Shown here: positions 10,121 to 18,565 of the stretch, one piece after another | Numbering within the stretch: the first letter of the stretch is position 1 | Layout of the letters: each line of letters opens with the position of its first letter | Source of the DNA: Burkholderiales bacterium | GTDB taxonomy: Bacteria > Pseudomonadota > Gammaproteobacteria > Burkholderiales > JACMKV01 | DNA: 34,051 nt | Direction of reading: 5' to 3' | Assembly: GCA_013695435.1 (NCBI GenBank) | Contig: JACDAM010000013.1 | Coordinates: forward strand, 1-34,051 | Program-made: the position numbers and the translations under genes | The notes under the pieces: generated by a model | What the model was told of the DNA's origin: nothing | Seen by the model: the letters and a program-made list of their open reading frames with translations, nothing else | The model's database searches: none

Positions 10121-10180
10121 CCGTTCGTTCCCCTATTTCGAGGGCAGGCGCTGAGCCTGTCGAAGGACAGATACGGGCGG
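10121..10180. repeat. Intergenic palindromic repeat of the 'GAGCCTGTCGAAGG' type
   Basis: The core GCTGAGCCTGTCGAAGG is flanked by CCGTTCGTTCCC on the left and ATACGGGCGG on the right, an imperfect palindrome. The minus-strand translation contains FDRLSA, the usual giveaway of this widespread repeat. It lies in the 228-base divergent pepA/lptF promoter region, nearer lptF, which is an unusual place for a potentially hairpin-forming repeat. Confidence 0.75.
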
Positions 10181-10246
10181 TGAATAAAGGATTCCATGCA
10201 ATTATCCTAGGACTTTTTCGTAAAAGTCAAAGAAGGCCATGAAATA

Positions 10247-11326
10247 ATGATTTTTCGCCGCGCGCTCGTGCGCGAGTTTGGCGCCTTGGCGCTCGCCGTT
10301 TTCTCCGTGCTGTTCGCAATTACCCTCACCACCCAGCTGATCCGCTATCTCGGCCAGGCCGCGGGCGGCGTGATAGCGTCCGACGGCGTGCTGGCGTTGC
10401 TGGTGTTCACCGCGATCGGGGCTTTGCCGGTGCTGTTGTCGCTAACCCTGTTCATTTCGGTGCTGATGACGATTACGCGCAGTTACGCCGATTCGGAAAT
10501 GGTCGTGTGGTTTTCGAGCGGCATGAGCCTGCTGGCGTGGATACGCCCGGTGCTGCTGTTCGCGCTGCCGCTGGTATTCACGATTGCGCTGCTCAGCCTG
10601 CTGCTGGCGCCGTGGGCGCTCGACAAGCGCGCGGCATTCAGGCAGCAACTCGAAAGCCGCGACGATGTCTCGGCTGTCGCGCCCGGCGTTTTCAAGGAAT
10701 CGCGGCACTCGGACCGCGTTTTTTTTATCGAAAGATTCGACAGCGTCGAAAATCGGCTCGAAAACATCTTCATTCACTCGATGCGCAAAGGCGAAACCGC
10801 AACCACCGCCGCGGCACAAGGCTTTCAGGAGACGCAGGCAAATGGCGACCGCTATCTGGTGTTGCTGAACGGGCGGCATTACGAGGGCGCGCCGGGTTCG
10901 CGCGAGTACAAAATCACCAACTTCGAGCGCTATGAGATTCGCATCGAGGACATCGAGGCGGCCCGAGAGATGCCGTCGACGAAGTCGGTGAGCACGGCCG
11001 AACTGTTGCGGGCTCAAAGCCCGCGGGCGCTTGCCGAGCTGTCCTGGCGCGTCGGTTTGCCGATATCGGCCCTGATCCTGGCGCTTCTGGCCATTCCGCT
11101 CAGCTTTGTCAATCCGCGCGCCGGCCGCTCGCTGAACCTGATCCTGGCGCTCCTCGTATTCATGACCTACAGCAACTTTTTGAGCGTCGCGCAGGCGTGG
11201 ATCGCGCAGCAAAAGATCAGTCCGTGGACTGGACTGTGGGGTGTGCACACGGCAATGGTCGCGCTATTGCTCCTCATGTTCTACCGGCGCTTGTCGATCC
11301 CTTCGCTGTTCCGCCGGCACCGATGA
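10247..11326 (+). CDS. lptF: LPS export ABC transporter permease LptF
   Basis: A 359-residue membrane protein. It begins MIFRRALVREFGALALAVFSV, the usual LptF opening. Hydrophobic helices occur at about 13-33, 48-75 and 95-120, followed by a large soluble (periplasmic jellyroll) domain at ~130-265 and three further helices at ~268-350. LptF and LptG form the transmembrane part of the LptB2FG complex that extracts LPS from the inner membrane. AGAAGG lies ten bases before the ATG. It is divergent from pepA and followed 25 bases later by lptG. The order pepA/lptF/lptG is conserved in proteobacteria. Confidence 0.93.
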   Translation: MIFRRALVREFGALALAVFSVLFAITLTTQLIRYLGQAAGGVIASDGVLALLVFTAIGALPVLLSLTLFISVLMTITRSYADSEMVVWFSSGMSLLAWIRPVLLFALPLVFTIALLSLLLAPWALDKRAAFRQQLESRDDVSAVAPGVFKESRHSDRVFFIERFDSVENRLENIFIHSMRKGETATTAAAQGFQETQANGDRYLVLLNGRHYEGAPGSREYKITNFERYEIRIEDIEAAREMPSTKSVSTAELLRAQSPRALAELSWRVGLPISALILALLAIPLSFVNPRAGRSLNLILALLVFMTYSNFLSVAQAWIAQQKISPWTGLWGVHTAMVALLLLMFYRRLSIPSLFRRHR

Positions 11327-11351
11327 GCATTACCGGATTGGGGCTGCGGCA

Positions 11352-12422
11352 ATGATATTGCGGCGCTATCTGTCGAAAGAAATCTTGCTGTCGACGTTGT
11401 TCGTTTTTATCGCGCTGCTGCTGCTGTTCGCCTTTTTCGACCTGATCAACGAGCTAGACAATCTCGGCCAGAACAACTATCGGCTGGGCTCCGCCCTCGC
11501 CTATGTCGCACTGAGCGTCCCAGGGCGCGTCTACGAGCTGTTTCCGATCGCCGCCCTGATCGGCACGCTGTTCGCGCTGGCGCAGCTCGTTCAGCATTCC
11601 GAGTACACGGTGATCCGCGTATCCGGCATGTCGATCGCGCGGATGGCGTTTATCCTGATCCAGCTCGGCCTGCTGTTCGCGGCGTTAACCTTCATTTTCG
11701 GCGAATTCATAGCACCCGCCGCCGATCGCGCCGCGCAGTATGTGCGGCTGCGCGCGACCAGCAGCGTGATCGCACAGGAGTTTCGCTCCGGGCTTTGGGT
11801 CAAGGACGATACCAGCTTCGTCAACGTCGCCCGCATTCTGCCCGATGCGACGCTGCTCGATATCAAGATCTACGAATTCGATCCGAAGTACCGGCTGCGC
11901 ACGATCAGCACGGCGAAGCAGGGCGATTATCAGAAGGACAATCTGTGGCGGCTGCAGGATGTCGTGCAGACGCATTTCGAGCCGCAGCAGGTTTCGGTCA
12001 ATTCGATAGCGCTGGCTGACTGGCGCTCGGTGCTGACGCCCGGAATCCTGAACGTACTGCTCGTGGTGCCGGAAAAAATGTCGACATCGAACCTGTATCG
12101 CTACGTCGAACACCTGCGCGAAAACAAGCAGCGCACGTCGCGCTACGAGATCGCGCTATGGACGAAAATCAGTTATCCGTTTGCAGTGCTGGTGATGATG
12201 GTGCTGGCGCTGCCGTTCGCCCATCACCAGAGTCGCGCGGGCGGCATCGGCGCCAAGATTTTTGCTGGAATCATGCTCGGGCTCGCGTTTCACTTGTTGA
12301 ACCGTTTGTTCGGCCACCTGGGGCTGCTGAACGCCTGGCCGCCAATCCTCACGGCTACAGCACCCACCTTGCTGTTTCTGGCAGCGGCGGTGGGGATGAT
12401 GTGGCGCATCGAGAGGCGTTAA
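11352..12422 (+). CDS. lptG: LPS export ABC transporter permease LptG
   Basis: A 356-residue membrane protein. The ATG at 11352 gives MILRRYLSKEILLSTLFVFI, the normal LptG start; an earlier in-frame start at 11241 would overlap lptF by 86 bases and is unlikely. Three N-terminal helices (about 12-35, 60-85, 100-125) precede the periplasmic domain (~135-260, with LWVKDDTSFVNVARI and DIKIYEFD). Three C-terminal helices follow, the first containing ISYPFAVLVMMVLALPFA, a strongly conserved LptG segment. It partners LptF in LPS extraction. It is convergent with the MoeB/ThiF-like gene with only five bases between stop codons and no visible terminator. Confidence 0.93.
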   Translation: MILRRYLSKEILLSTLFVFIALLLLFAFFDLINELDNLGQNNYRLGSALAYVALSVPGRVYELFPIAALIGTLFALAQLVQHSEYTVIRVSGMSIARMAFILIQLGLLFAALTFIFGEFIAPAADRAAQYVRLRATSSVIAQEFRSGLWVKDDTSFVNVARILPDATLLDIKIYEFDPKYRLRTISTAKQGDYQKDNLWRLQDVVQTHFEPQQVSVNSIALADWRSVLTPGILNVLLVVPEKMSTSNLYRYVEHLRENKQRTSRYEIALWTKISYPFAVLVMMVLALPFAHHQSRAGGIGAKIFAGIMLGLAFHLLNRLFGHLGLLNAWPPILTATAPTLLFLAAAVGMMWRIERR

Positions 12423-12427
12423 CAGAG

Positions 12428-13201
12428 TTAGCGCAGCGAGATAGTCGTTGTGTTATTGATCCCGCACACAGCGCAGGCCGGGTCTCGCACGAGTCTGATC
12501 GAGCGCCATTCCATCGCCAGCGCATCGAGCAGCAGCAGCCTCCCGCTCAAGGTTTCGCCGGCACCGGTCAGCAGTTTGAGCGCCTCAGCTGCCTGGACCG
12601 AACCGATGATGCCGACCAGTGGCGCGAACACGCCCATCACCGCGCAGCGCGTTTCCTCGATATCGCCGGTCTCCGGGAACAGGCAGTGGTAGCAGGCGCT
12701 CTCAGCGTCGCGCAAATCGAACACCGTGATCTGCCCGTCGAAGCGCACGCCGGCGCCCGAAACCAGCGGTTTCCTGAATTTCACGCAGGCGCGGTTCAAG
12801 GCGTGGCGAGTCGGGAAGTTGTCGCTGGCATCGAGCACGACATCGGCGGTCGGTACGAGATCGTCGAATCGCGCCGGCGGCAGGCGCTCGTTGACCGCAA
12901 TCACTTTGACTTCGGGATTGATCAGCGCCAGCGCCGCGAGCGCGGATTCTACCTTGGCGGTACCGACCGAGCCAGTGTGATGGACGATCTGGCGCTGCAA
13001 ATTGGTCAGATCGACAGTGTCGCCGTCGCAGATCGTAATCGTGCCGACGCCGCTGGCGGCAAGATACAAGGCGATCGGCGAACCCAGGCCGCCGGCGCCG
13101 ATGACCAGCGCGTGCGAGGCGAGCAGCTTTTGCTGTCCTTCGATGCCGATCTGCGGCAGCAGAATGTGCCGGCTGTAGCGCAGCAGTTGTTCGTCATTCA
13201 T
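12428..13201 (-). CDS. moeB: MoeB/ThiF/HesA-family adenylyltransferase
   Basis: A 257-residue protein of the E1-like family that adenylates the C-terminal glycine of a ubiquitin-fold sulfur carrier (MoaD, ThiS or similar). Seen: LLRYSRHILLPQIG at the N-terminus, the nucleotide loop GAGGLGSP (~36-43), DGDTVDLTNLQRQ, DASDNFPTR, and two zinc CxxC pairs, CYHC and CAVC. Length and text fit MoeB or ThiF; without a neighbouring carrier-protein gene I cannot say which pathway (molybdopterin or thiamine) it serves, so the symbol is tentative. It lies downstream of ctpA but beyond that gene's terminator. Confidence 0.85.
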   Translation of the reverse strand: MNDEQLLRYSRHILLPQIGIEGQQKLLASHALVIGAGGLGSPIALYLAASGVGTITICDGDTVDLTNLQRQIVHHTGSVGTAKVESALAALALINPEVKVIAVNERLPPARFDDLVPTADVVLDASDNFPTRHALNRACVKFRKPLVSGAGVRFDGQITVFDLRDAESACYHCLFPETGDIEETRCAVMGVFAPLVGIIGSVQAAEALKLLTGAGETLSGRLLLLDALAMEWRSIRLVRDPACAVCGINNTTTISLR

Positions 13202-13280
13202 GTTCAGACCTATCCTGGCGCCGCGGTGCGCAGATCATGGCTTGTACTCGATATGCCGCACATCGCCGCGACGCGATAGC

Positions 13281-13315
13281 AATAAAAAACGCTGCCGTGA
13301 GCGAACACGGCAGCG
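13281..13315 (-). terminator. Rho-independent terminator of ctpA
   Basis: A perfect 10-bp stem CGCTGCCGTG / CACGGCAGCG (13290-13299 and 13306-13315) with a six-base loop. On the minus strand it is followed directly by TTTTTTATT (complement of 13281-13289). It lies 23 bases beyond the ctpA stop. This is the strongest terminator in the window. Confidence 0.9.
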
Positions 13316-13337
13316 TTGCGGGCTGAAAAGATGAGGA

Positions 13338-14786
13338 TCAGTTTTTCAGCGACAACACCTGCAAGCCTTTGAGCAGGTTCACCGCCTGATTGACCTGATA
13401 GTCGTTCTTCGACACGACCTCGCCGGGCTCCAGCTTGGTTTCTGGCTCGGGCGTCGGAGCCGGCTCCTTTGGCGTGCTACCGGGGGCAGGCGTGGGCGCA
13501 GGCGCGGGCTTGGCCGGAATGATCTCGATTTCCAGCTTCTTGCTCGCCGGATCTTCTGCTTCGCCATTGCTTAAGTGGCGCGTCAAATCCGCTTCGCGCA
13601 GCTTCAGCGCGACTTCGGCGCCGGTGACGGTCGCGTCTTCGACGACGATATCAGGCGTGATGCCCTTTGCCTGAATCGAGCGGCCGTTTGGCGTGTAATA
13701 GCGCGCCGTGGTCAGCTTGATAGCCGTGTTGTTGCCGAGCGGCAGGATGGTTTGCACCGAGCCTTTGCCGAAAGTCTGCGTGCCCATGATGATCGCGCGT
13801 TTGTGATCCTGCAGCGCGCCGGCAACGATCTCGGAAGCCGATGCCGAGCCGCCATTGACCAGAACCACCATCGGCACGTTTTTGATGCCGGCCGGCAGGT
13901 TCTTCAAATAGTCTTCGCGCCCCGGACCGCGCAGATAGTGTTCACCATTCGCCGTCAGCTTCATTTTCGCGTCTTCGGTGCGGCCATCGGTATAAACGAC
14001 CAACGAGTTCTTCGGCAAAAACGCAGCCGACACGGCAACCGCGCCGTTCAGCAGCCCGCCCGGATCGTTGCGCAAATCGAGGATAAAACCTTTCAACGGC
14101 GCGCCGTTTTCCTGGTACATCGACTCTATCGTCTTGGCCAGCACTTCACCGGTGTGCTCCTGGAACTGGGTAACGCGAATATAGCCATAGTTCGGCTCGA
14201 GCAGTTTTGATTTGACGCTCTGAATCTTGATGATGGCGCGCGTCAGGGTGAATACCAGAGGCTTGGTTTCGCCCTTGCGCACGACCGTCAGCGTGATTTG
14301 CGAATTCGGCTTGCCGCGCATGCGTTTGACCGCGTCGTTCAAGGCCAGCCCTTTGACGGCGACATCGTCGAGCTTGATGATCAGATCGCCGGACTTGAGC
14401 CCGGCTTTGTATGCCGGCGTATCTTCGATCGGCGATACAACTTTGACGAAACCGTCTTCCATGGCGACTTCGATGCCGAGTCCGCCGAATTCGCCCTGCG
14501 TGCCAACCTGCAATTCCTTGAACGCATCGGCATCCAGATACGACGAATGCGGATCCAGGCCTGTCAACATGCCATTGATCGCTTCGGTGATCAGCTTTTT
14601 GTCTTCGACCGGCTCGACGTAGTCGGCCTTGATGCGGCCGAAAACTTCGGTGAATGCCCGCAGTTCCTCGATCGGCAGCGGCACGCCGGTATCTTTCTCG
14701 GCGACCGCGGAAAAATTCAGGCTGATCATCACGCCGAGCACGGCGCCGATCACGATGAGTCCAAGGTGGTGCATTCTGGTGCGCAT
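13338..14786 (-). CDS. ctpA: Carboxy-terminal processing protease (S41)
   Basis: A 482-residue protein. AGGAG lies nine bases before the ATG. A signal peptide or anchor spans about 6-28 (HLGLIVIGAVLGVMISL). A PDZ domain covers roughly 95-175 (FGGLGIEVAMEDGFVKVVSP, GLKSGDLIIKLDDV). The S41 catalytic region has GGSASASEIVAGAL, holding the nucleophile serine, and GTQTFGKGSVQ with the partner lysine. The C-terminus carries a Pro-rich stretch (PAPAPTPAPGSTPKEPAPTP) before a short helical end. Such proteases trim C-termini of periplasmic proteins and control murein hydrolases. It lies next to the EnvC-like and gpmA genes, a conserved betaproteobacterial order. Confidence 0.92.
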   Translation of the reverse strand: MRTRMHHLGLIVIGAVLGVMISLNFSAVAEKDTGVPLPIEELRAFTEVFGRIKADYVEPVEDKKLITEAINGMLTGLDPHSSYLDADAFKELQVGTQGEFGGLGIEVAMEDGFVKVVSPIEDTPAYKAGLKSGDLIIKLDDVAVKGLALNDAVKRMRGKPNSQITLTVVRKGETKPLVFTLTRAIIKIQSVKSKLLEPNYGYIRVTQFQEHTGEVLAKTIESMYQENGAPLKGFILDLRNDPGGLLNGAVAVSAAFLPKNSLVVYTDGRTEDAKMKLTANGEHYLRGPGREDYLKNLPAGIKNVPMVVLVNGGSASASEIVAGALQDHKRAIIMGTQTFGKGSVQTILPLGNNTAIKLTTARYYTPNGRSIQAKGITPDIVVEDATVTGAEVALKLREADLTRHLSNGEAEDPASKKLEIEIIPAKPAPAPTPAPGSTPKEPAPTPEPETKLEPGEVVSKNDYQVNQAVNLLKGLQVLSLKN

Positions 14787-14866
14787 TACTGAAACTCCTG
14801 ATCAACTTACCCGGATAAGATTCTGTACGGAAGATTATTGCGGCTGAATCCGGTAGCGCCCGCAAA

Positions 14867-14918
14867 CCTTTCTATTTGGAATTCAGCCAACCCCTTTCTA
14901 TTTGGAATTCAGCCAACC
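14867..14918. repeat. Perfect 26-bp tandem duplication covering the 3' end of the envC-like gene
   Basis: Two identical 26-base copies (14867-14892 and 14893-14918), each holding CTATTTGGAATTCAGCC. The copy at 14893-14918 encodes the last codons and stop of the EnvC-like protein (WLNSK then TAG). The copy at 14867-14892 lies just beyond the stop and is untranslated. Confidence 0.9.
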
Positions 14919-16089
14919 CATTGGATCGAAGGGCTTGCCTCGATGCCGCATTTCAAAGTATAGACCCGAACTGGTGTTGCCGCCGCTGTTTCCGACTGCA
15001 GCCAATCGTTCGCCGCGAGCGACCGCTTCGCCGACCTGCTTATACAGGGTTTCGTTATTGCCGTACAGGCTCATGTAGTTTTCGCCGTGATCGACGATCA
15101 TCAGGTTGCCGAAGCCGCGCAACCAGTCGGCGAATACCACCCTTCCCGGCGCGATTGCCTGTACGCCCTGTCCGCTATCAGCCTGAATAAACAATCCCTT
15201 CCAGACCGTTCCACCACCGGGACGTGGACTGCCGAAACGATGCGCAAGTTCCCCCTGTACCGGTAAATTCAGCTTTCCCTTAAACTGCCCGAAAGCGTCG
15301 ATTTCGTGGCGGGGGGGGCGCTGACCCCGCTCCTGATCGCGTCGCGGCGGTGGCGCTTTCGGCCGCGACGCGATAATTTTCTCGATGCGCTCGAGCAGTT
15401 CAGCCAAACGCGCCTCGTCGCGCTGCAAATCGCCGATCTCGCGGCGCTGCGCATCGACCTCTTTCGAGATCAGCGCCAGCGCCTGTCGGCGCGTCAAGTG
15501 CTCTTTTTCCAGTTGCTGTTTGTGCGTCACGCGCGAACGCTCGATTTTGGCGAGATCAGCCCGTGCTTGCGCGGCCTTGCTTTCCAGATCTTGCTGACGC
15601 TCGAGATTGCTGCGCAGTTCTTCGAGCAGCCCGGCCTGGGCGCGCGCGATATAGCCGTAGTAATGCAGTTGCCGCGCGACCCGATTCGGATCCTCGCCAC
15701 TCAGCAGCAAACGCAGCAGAGGCGCATGCCCCTGCCGGTAGCGCTGCGCGAGCAGCTTGCCGAAGGCGATTTGCTGCTCGTCGATAGCGGCCTCGAGTTG
15801 CGCTGCGGCGCTCCCCAGCACGCGCAGCTCATTTTCGGCGTCGCCGTTCCGCCGCGCGAGATCGGCGAGTTCACGATTGATGTCCGAGATCGCGCGTTCC
15901 GATGCCCGCAAGGCGCCGGAGGCGTCGGCTTGATCTCGCTCGGATTCGGCAAGCTGTTTTTGCAGCGCGCTCAACCGTTGCCGCAAATCGGCGAGATCGT
16001 CTTTGGGCGCGGCGGACGCGGCGCCGAGCGCAATCAGGCAAACGCCGATGAGCGCAGCACAGCGGGCGAAGACGCGTAACAGCGGGCAT
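14898..16089 (-). CDS. EnvC-like murein hydrolase activator (coiled coil plus M23/LytM domain); start region disturbed
   Basis: EnvC-type proteins activate amidases at the division site. A long coiled coil (Q-, E- and R-rich) precedes a C-terminal LytM domain: GELAHRFGSPRPGG, VQAIAPGRVVFADWLRGFG, IVDHGENYMSLYGN, and SSGLYFEMRHRGKPFDP. The HxxxD and HxH-type metal residues are partly replaced (RFGSPR; EMRHRG), as in degenerate activators. The longest ordinary start is a TTG at 15984-15986, but this omits an in-frame signal peptide (LLRVFARCAALIGVCLIALG then AASAAP) running up to about 16085. An ATG at 16087-16089 fits as the start only if one C of the CCC after it is removed. I therefore give the range to 16089. 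gpmA ends 25 bases upstream. Confidence 0.82.
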
Positions 16090-16114
16090 GCTGCGCGGCC
16101 TGGCGCCTTCGCTC

Positions 16115-16864
16115 TTACCAGCGCGCTTCTCCCTGCGACGCCGTCTCGGCGATGGCCGCCTTGAGTTCGGTTTCGTCGCCGAGGTAAAAATGGCGTATCG
16201 GCTTCAAATTGTCATCCAGCTCGTAGATCAGCGGGATACCGGTCGGAATATGGGTGGTCAGGACTTCCTGGTTGGAAAGCTGATCGAGATGCTTGATCAG
16301 CGCCCGCAGCGAATTGCCGTGGGCGACGATGATGACGCGGCGGCCGCTGTGTATGGTCGGCGCGATGGTTTCGTTCCAGTATGGCAGGAAGCGATCGACC
16401 GTATCTTTCAGGCATTCGGTTAACGGTATCTGTTCCTTGACGAGGCCGCGATAACGCGGATCGCTGGACCAGTGGCGGCGGTCAAACTCGGGAAGCGCGG
16501 GCGGCGGCGTGTCATAGCTGCGCCGCCACATCAGGACCTGATCCTCGCCGAACTTGGCTGCCGTCTCGGCCTTGTTCAGCCCCTGCAGCGCGCCGTAGTG
16601 GCGCTCGTTCAATCGCCACGACGTCGCGACCGGAATCCACATCGCGTCCATCTCGTCGAGCATGATCCAGAGCGTGCGGATGGCGCGCTTCAAAAACGAA
16701 CTGAACGCGATATCGATTCCGAACCCGTTCTCCTTCAACAGCAATCCAGCCCGCTTCGCCTCCTCCCGGCCCTTGGCGGTCAAATCGACATCAGTCCATC
16801 CAGTAAAGCGGTTTTCCTCGTTCCATACACTTTGGCCATGGCGCAACAGAATTAGCGTCTTCAC
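16115..16864 (-). CDS. gpmA: 2,3-bisphosphoglycerate-dependent phosphoglycerate mutase
   Basis: A 249-residue protein, the usual size. It interconverts 3- and 2-phosphoglycerate in glycolysis and gluconeogenesis. Seen: [12 protein letters not shown] with the catalytic His of the RHG motif near residue 9, [29 protein letters not shown], and the second His region [13 protein letters not shown]. The start is a GTG (16862-16864) with AGGGGA five bases before it; no ATG fits the conserved N-terminus. It is first of the minus-strand run gpmA-envC-ctpA. Confidence 0.95.
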   Translation of the reverse strand: MKTLILLRHGQSVWNEENRFTGWTDVDLTAKGREEAKRAGLLLKENGFGIDIAFSSFLKRAIRTLWIMLDEMDAMWIPVATSWRLNERHYGALQGLNKAETAAKFGEDQVLMWRRSYDTPPPALPEFDRRHWSSDPRYRGLVKEQIPLTECLKDTVDRFLPYWNETIAPTIHSGRRVIIVAHGNSLRALIKHLDQLSNQEVLTTHIPTGIPLIYELDDNLKPIRHFYLGDETELKAAIAETASQGEARW

Positions 16865-16890
16865 AGTTCCCCTTTGACGGCAGATTCAGA

Positions 16891-17160
16891 TTAAGAGCTT
16901 GTCCGTAATAATTCAGCCAACCCTTCGGGCCGGGATCAATTTGAGCGCATCCCTTTGTCACAGGGAGGCCTGCGACCCGTTACCGGAAAGCGGCCGTTTG
17001 CGGGAGCAGGCCTCGCGGGCGCTACCCGCAAACGGGCGGGGTCGCCGCCAACGTATCCGCGCCCGCCTGGTTGTGGCCGACACAACGGCGCGTCCTGTTT
17101 CGCGGCCTGCGCTCAAATTGACCCCGGCGCGGGGCTGAATTATTCACGGACAAGCTCTAA
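16891..17160. mobile_element. MITE-like non-autonomous element with long terminal inverted repeats
   Basis: The left end (from 16894, AGAGCTTGTCCGTAATAATT) and the reverse complement of the right end (ending about 17158, AGAGCTTGTCCGTGAATAAT) match over ~25 bases with one gap. The match resumes with ATCAATTTGAGCGCA against GTCAATTTGAGCGCA, so each arm is about 55-58 bases. An inner pair CCGTTTGCGGG / CCCGCAAACGG forms a second stem. The whole is ~265 bases with no coding capacity. It may have short TTA/TAA flanks. It lies between divergent gpmA and the rhodanese gene. The remaining 210 bases to 17371 contain no gene I recognise; they should hold the rhodanese-operon promoter, but no convincing -35/-10 pair was seen. 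Confidence 0.7.
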
Positions 17161-17371
17161 GGTGAGCCAGGCGCAGCGCTCGTGCGAGCGGTCTGATCGA
17201 TTGCGCGGAGTCGAGCTCGAGCAGTCGCAAAGTCTTCCCGGTCGTCGTTGTGAGCCCGAAACGGTGGGTCGAACTCGTGTATCATTTTAGCTATTTTTCG
17301 CCCATCGTGCCCGCCGCCCCATCGCGCCCCCCGCGCGCGCCGCCAACCGCGCAGATGTTCCGCAAACCGTT

Positions 17372-17788
17372 ATGCTCGAATTCATACAACACAACATCTG
17401 GCTGGTTCTGGTCGCGGCAATCAGTGGCGGCATGCTGATCTGGCCGCTCATTACAGGCGGCTTCGGCAGGCGCAACGCGCTCGGCGTGTTCGAGGCGACG
17501 CAATTGATCAACCGCCGCGACGCGATGATTCTCGACGTGCAGGAGGCCGGCGAATATGCGGCCGGGCATTTGCCGAACGCTCGCCACATTCCGCACACGC
17601 AACTGAAAGATCGCCTGCGCGAAATCGAGAAATTCAAAAGCCGTCCCCTGATTGTCACCTGTCGTAACGGCAATCGCACGGCGGGGGCGTCATCGTTGCT
17701 GCGCAAAGCCGGTTTCGCCGAAGTGTTCGAACTTCGCGGCGGTTTGATCGCCTGGGAACAGGCCGGCTTGCCGCTCAGCAAAAAATAA
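17372..17788 (+). CDS. Membrane-anchored rhodanese-like protein (YibN type)
   Basis: A 138-residue protein. A single N-terminal transmembrane helix (about 9-27, IWLVLVAAISGGMLIWPLI) is followed by a rhodanese domain with ILDVQEAGEYAAGHLPNARHIP and the active loop CRNGNRT, where the Cys would carry persulfide sulfur. The C-terminus has the family motif ELRGGLIAWEQAGLPL. It heads the run rhodanese-glutaredoxin-secB-SH3-gpsA, the same order as yibN-grxC-secB-gpsA in E. coli. Its sulfur acceptor is unknown. No strong RBS precedes the ATG. Confidence 0.88.
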   Translation: MLEFIQHNIWLVLVAAISGGMLIWPLITGGFGRRNALGVFEATQLINRRDAMILDVQEAGEYAAGHLPNARHIPHTQLKDRLREIEKFKSRPLIVTCRNGNRTAGASSLLRKAGFAEVFELRGGLIAWEQAGLPLSKK

Positions 17789-17809
17789 CACATCGAAAAA
17801 CAAGCGCGC

Positions 17810-18073
17810 ATGGCCCGGGTCCGCATGTACAGCACTGCGAGTTGCCCCTTCTGCATGATGGCGGAGCGCCTGCTGAAGGCCAAAGGCATCGCCGACATCG
17901 AAAAAATCCGCGTCGATCTCGATCCCGCGCAGCGCATCGAGATGATGCGCAAAACCGGCCGCCGCACCGTCCCGCAAATCTATATCGGCGAGCAGCATGT
18001 CGGCGGATATCAGGAGCTCGCGGCGCTTGAACACGAACACAAGCTGGATGCAATGCTGGGCCTTACGGCCTAG
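17810..18073 (+). CDS. grxC: Glutaredoxin 3
   Basis: An 87-residue protein with a dithiol active site CPFC at about 12-15 (CPYC in the E. coli protein), the cis-Pro segment RRTVPQIYIG, and the glutathione-binding GGYQEL. It reduces disulfides and mixed glutathione disulfides in the cytoplasm. It begins 21 bases after the rhodanese gene and precedes secB by 45 bases, matching the conserved yibN-grxC-secB cluster. Confidence 0.92.
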   Translation: MARVRMYSTASCPFCMMAERLLKAKGIADIEKIRVDLDPAQRIEMMRKTGRRTVPQIYIGEQHVGGYQELAALEHEHKLDAMLGLTA

Positions 18074-18118
18074 CCGCATCGTTTGCGGCGAACTATCCGT
18101 ACACCACAAAGGAATTTC

Positions 18119-18565
18119 ATGAGCGACCAACCAGTATTTGCAATCGAAAAAGTCTATGTGAAAGATCTGTCGCTTGAGATCCCGAATGCGCCGCAGGTTT
18201 TCCTTGAGCGCGAAGGCCCGCAGATCGACGTGCAGTTGCACACGCAGGGCAACCCCGTCGGCGATGGCGTATTCGAGGTCGTGCTGACCGTCACGATAAC
18301 CGCCAAGTTGAAGGAAAAAAGCATGTTCCTGGTCGAAGTCGCGCAGGCCGGAATTTTCCAGTTGCGCAATGTACCGCAGGAAAACATCGAACAACTGCTC
18401 GGCGTCGCCTGCCCGAATATTCTGTTCCCGTATGTCCGCGAAACGATTTCGGACATCGTGACGCGCGCCGGTTTCCCCCCGGTCATCCTGAACCCGATGA
18501 ATTTCGAAACGCTCTATGCGCAACGCAAGCAGGAATCGGCTGAAAAGACCGAAACCACGCATTAA
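18119..18565 (+). CDS. secB: Protein-export chaperone SecB
   Basis: A 148-residue protein. The ATG at 18119 follows AAAGGA and gives MSDQPVFAIEKVYVKDLSLE; an earlier in-frame start at 18083 is not supported. Conserved SecB text: PQIDVQLHTQ, YEV-like FEVVLTVTITAK, VEVAQAGIFQLRN, CPNILFPYVRETISDIVTRAGFPP and LNPMNFETLYAQR. SecB is a tetramer that keeps preproteins unfolded and delivers them to SecA. The acidic, polar C-terminal tail (KQESAEKTETTH) is normal. Confidence 0.96.
   Translation: MSDQPVFAIEKVYVKDLSLEIPNAPQVFLEREGPQIDVQLHTQGNPVGDGVFEVVLTVTITAKLKEKSMFLVEVAQAGIFQLRNVPQENIEQLLGVACPNILFPYVRETISDIVTRAGFPPVILNPMNFETLYAQRKQESAEKTETTH

Noticed and set aside
8858-10183. Long open frame of 441 codons opposite pepA, and similar long antisense frames opposite valS, bioB and lptF
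   Set aside because: They mirror genes with firm homology, show no domain text and are expected in GC-rich DNA.
14881-16935. Shared sequence ATTCAGCCAACCC between the envC 3' repeat and the left end of the MITE-like element
   Set aside because: The match is about 14 bases, and the envC copy is explained by its own codons; too short to infer a common origin.
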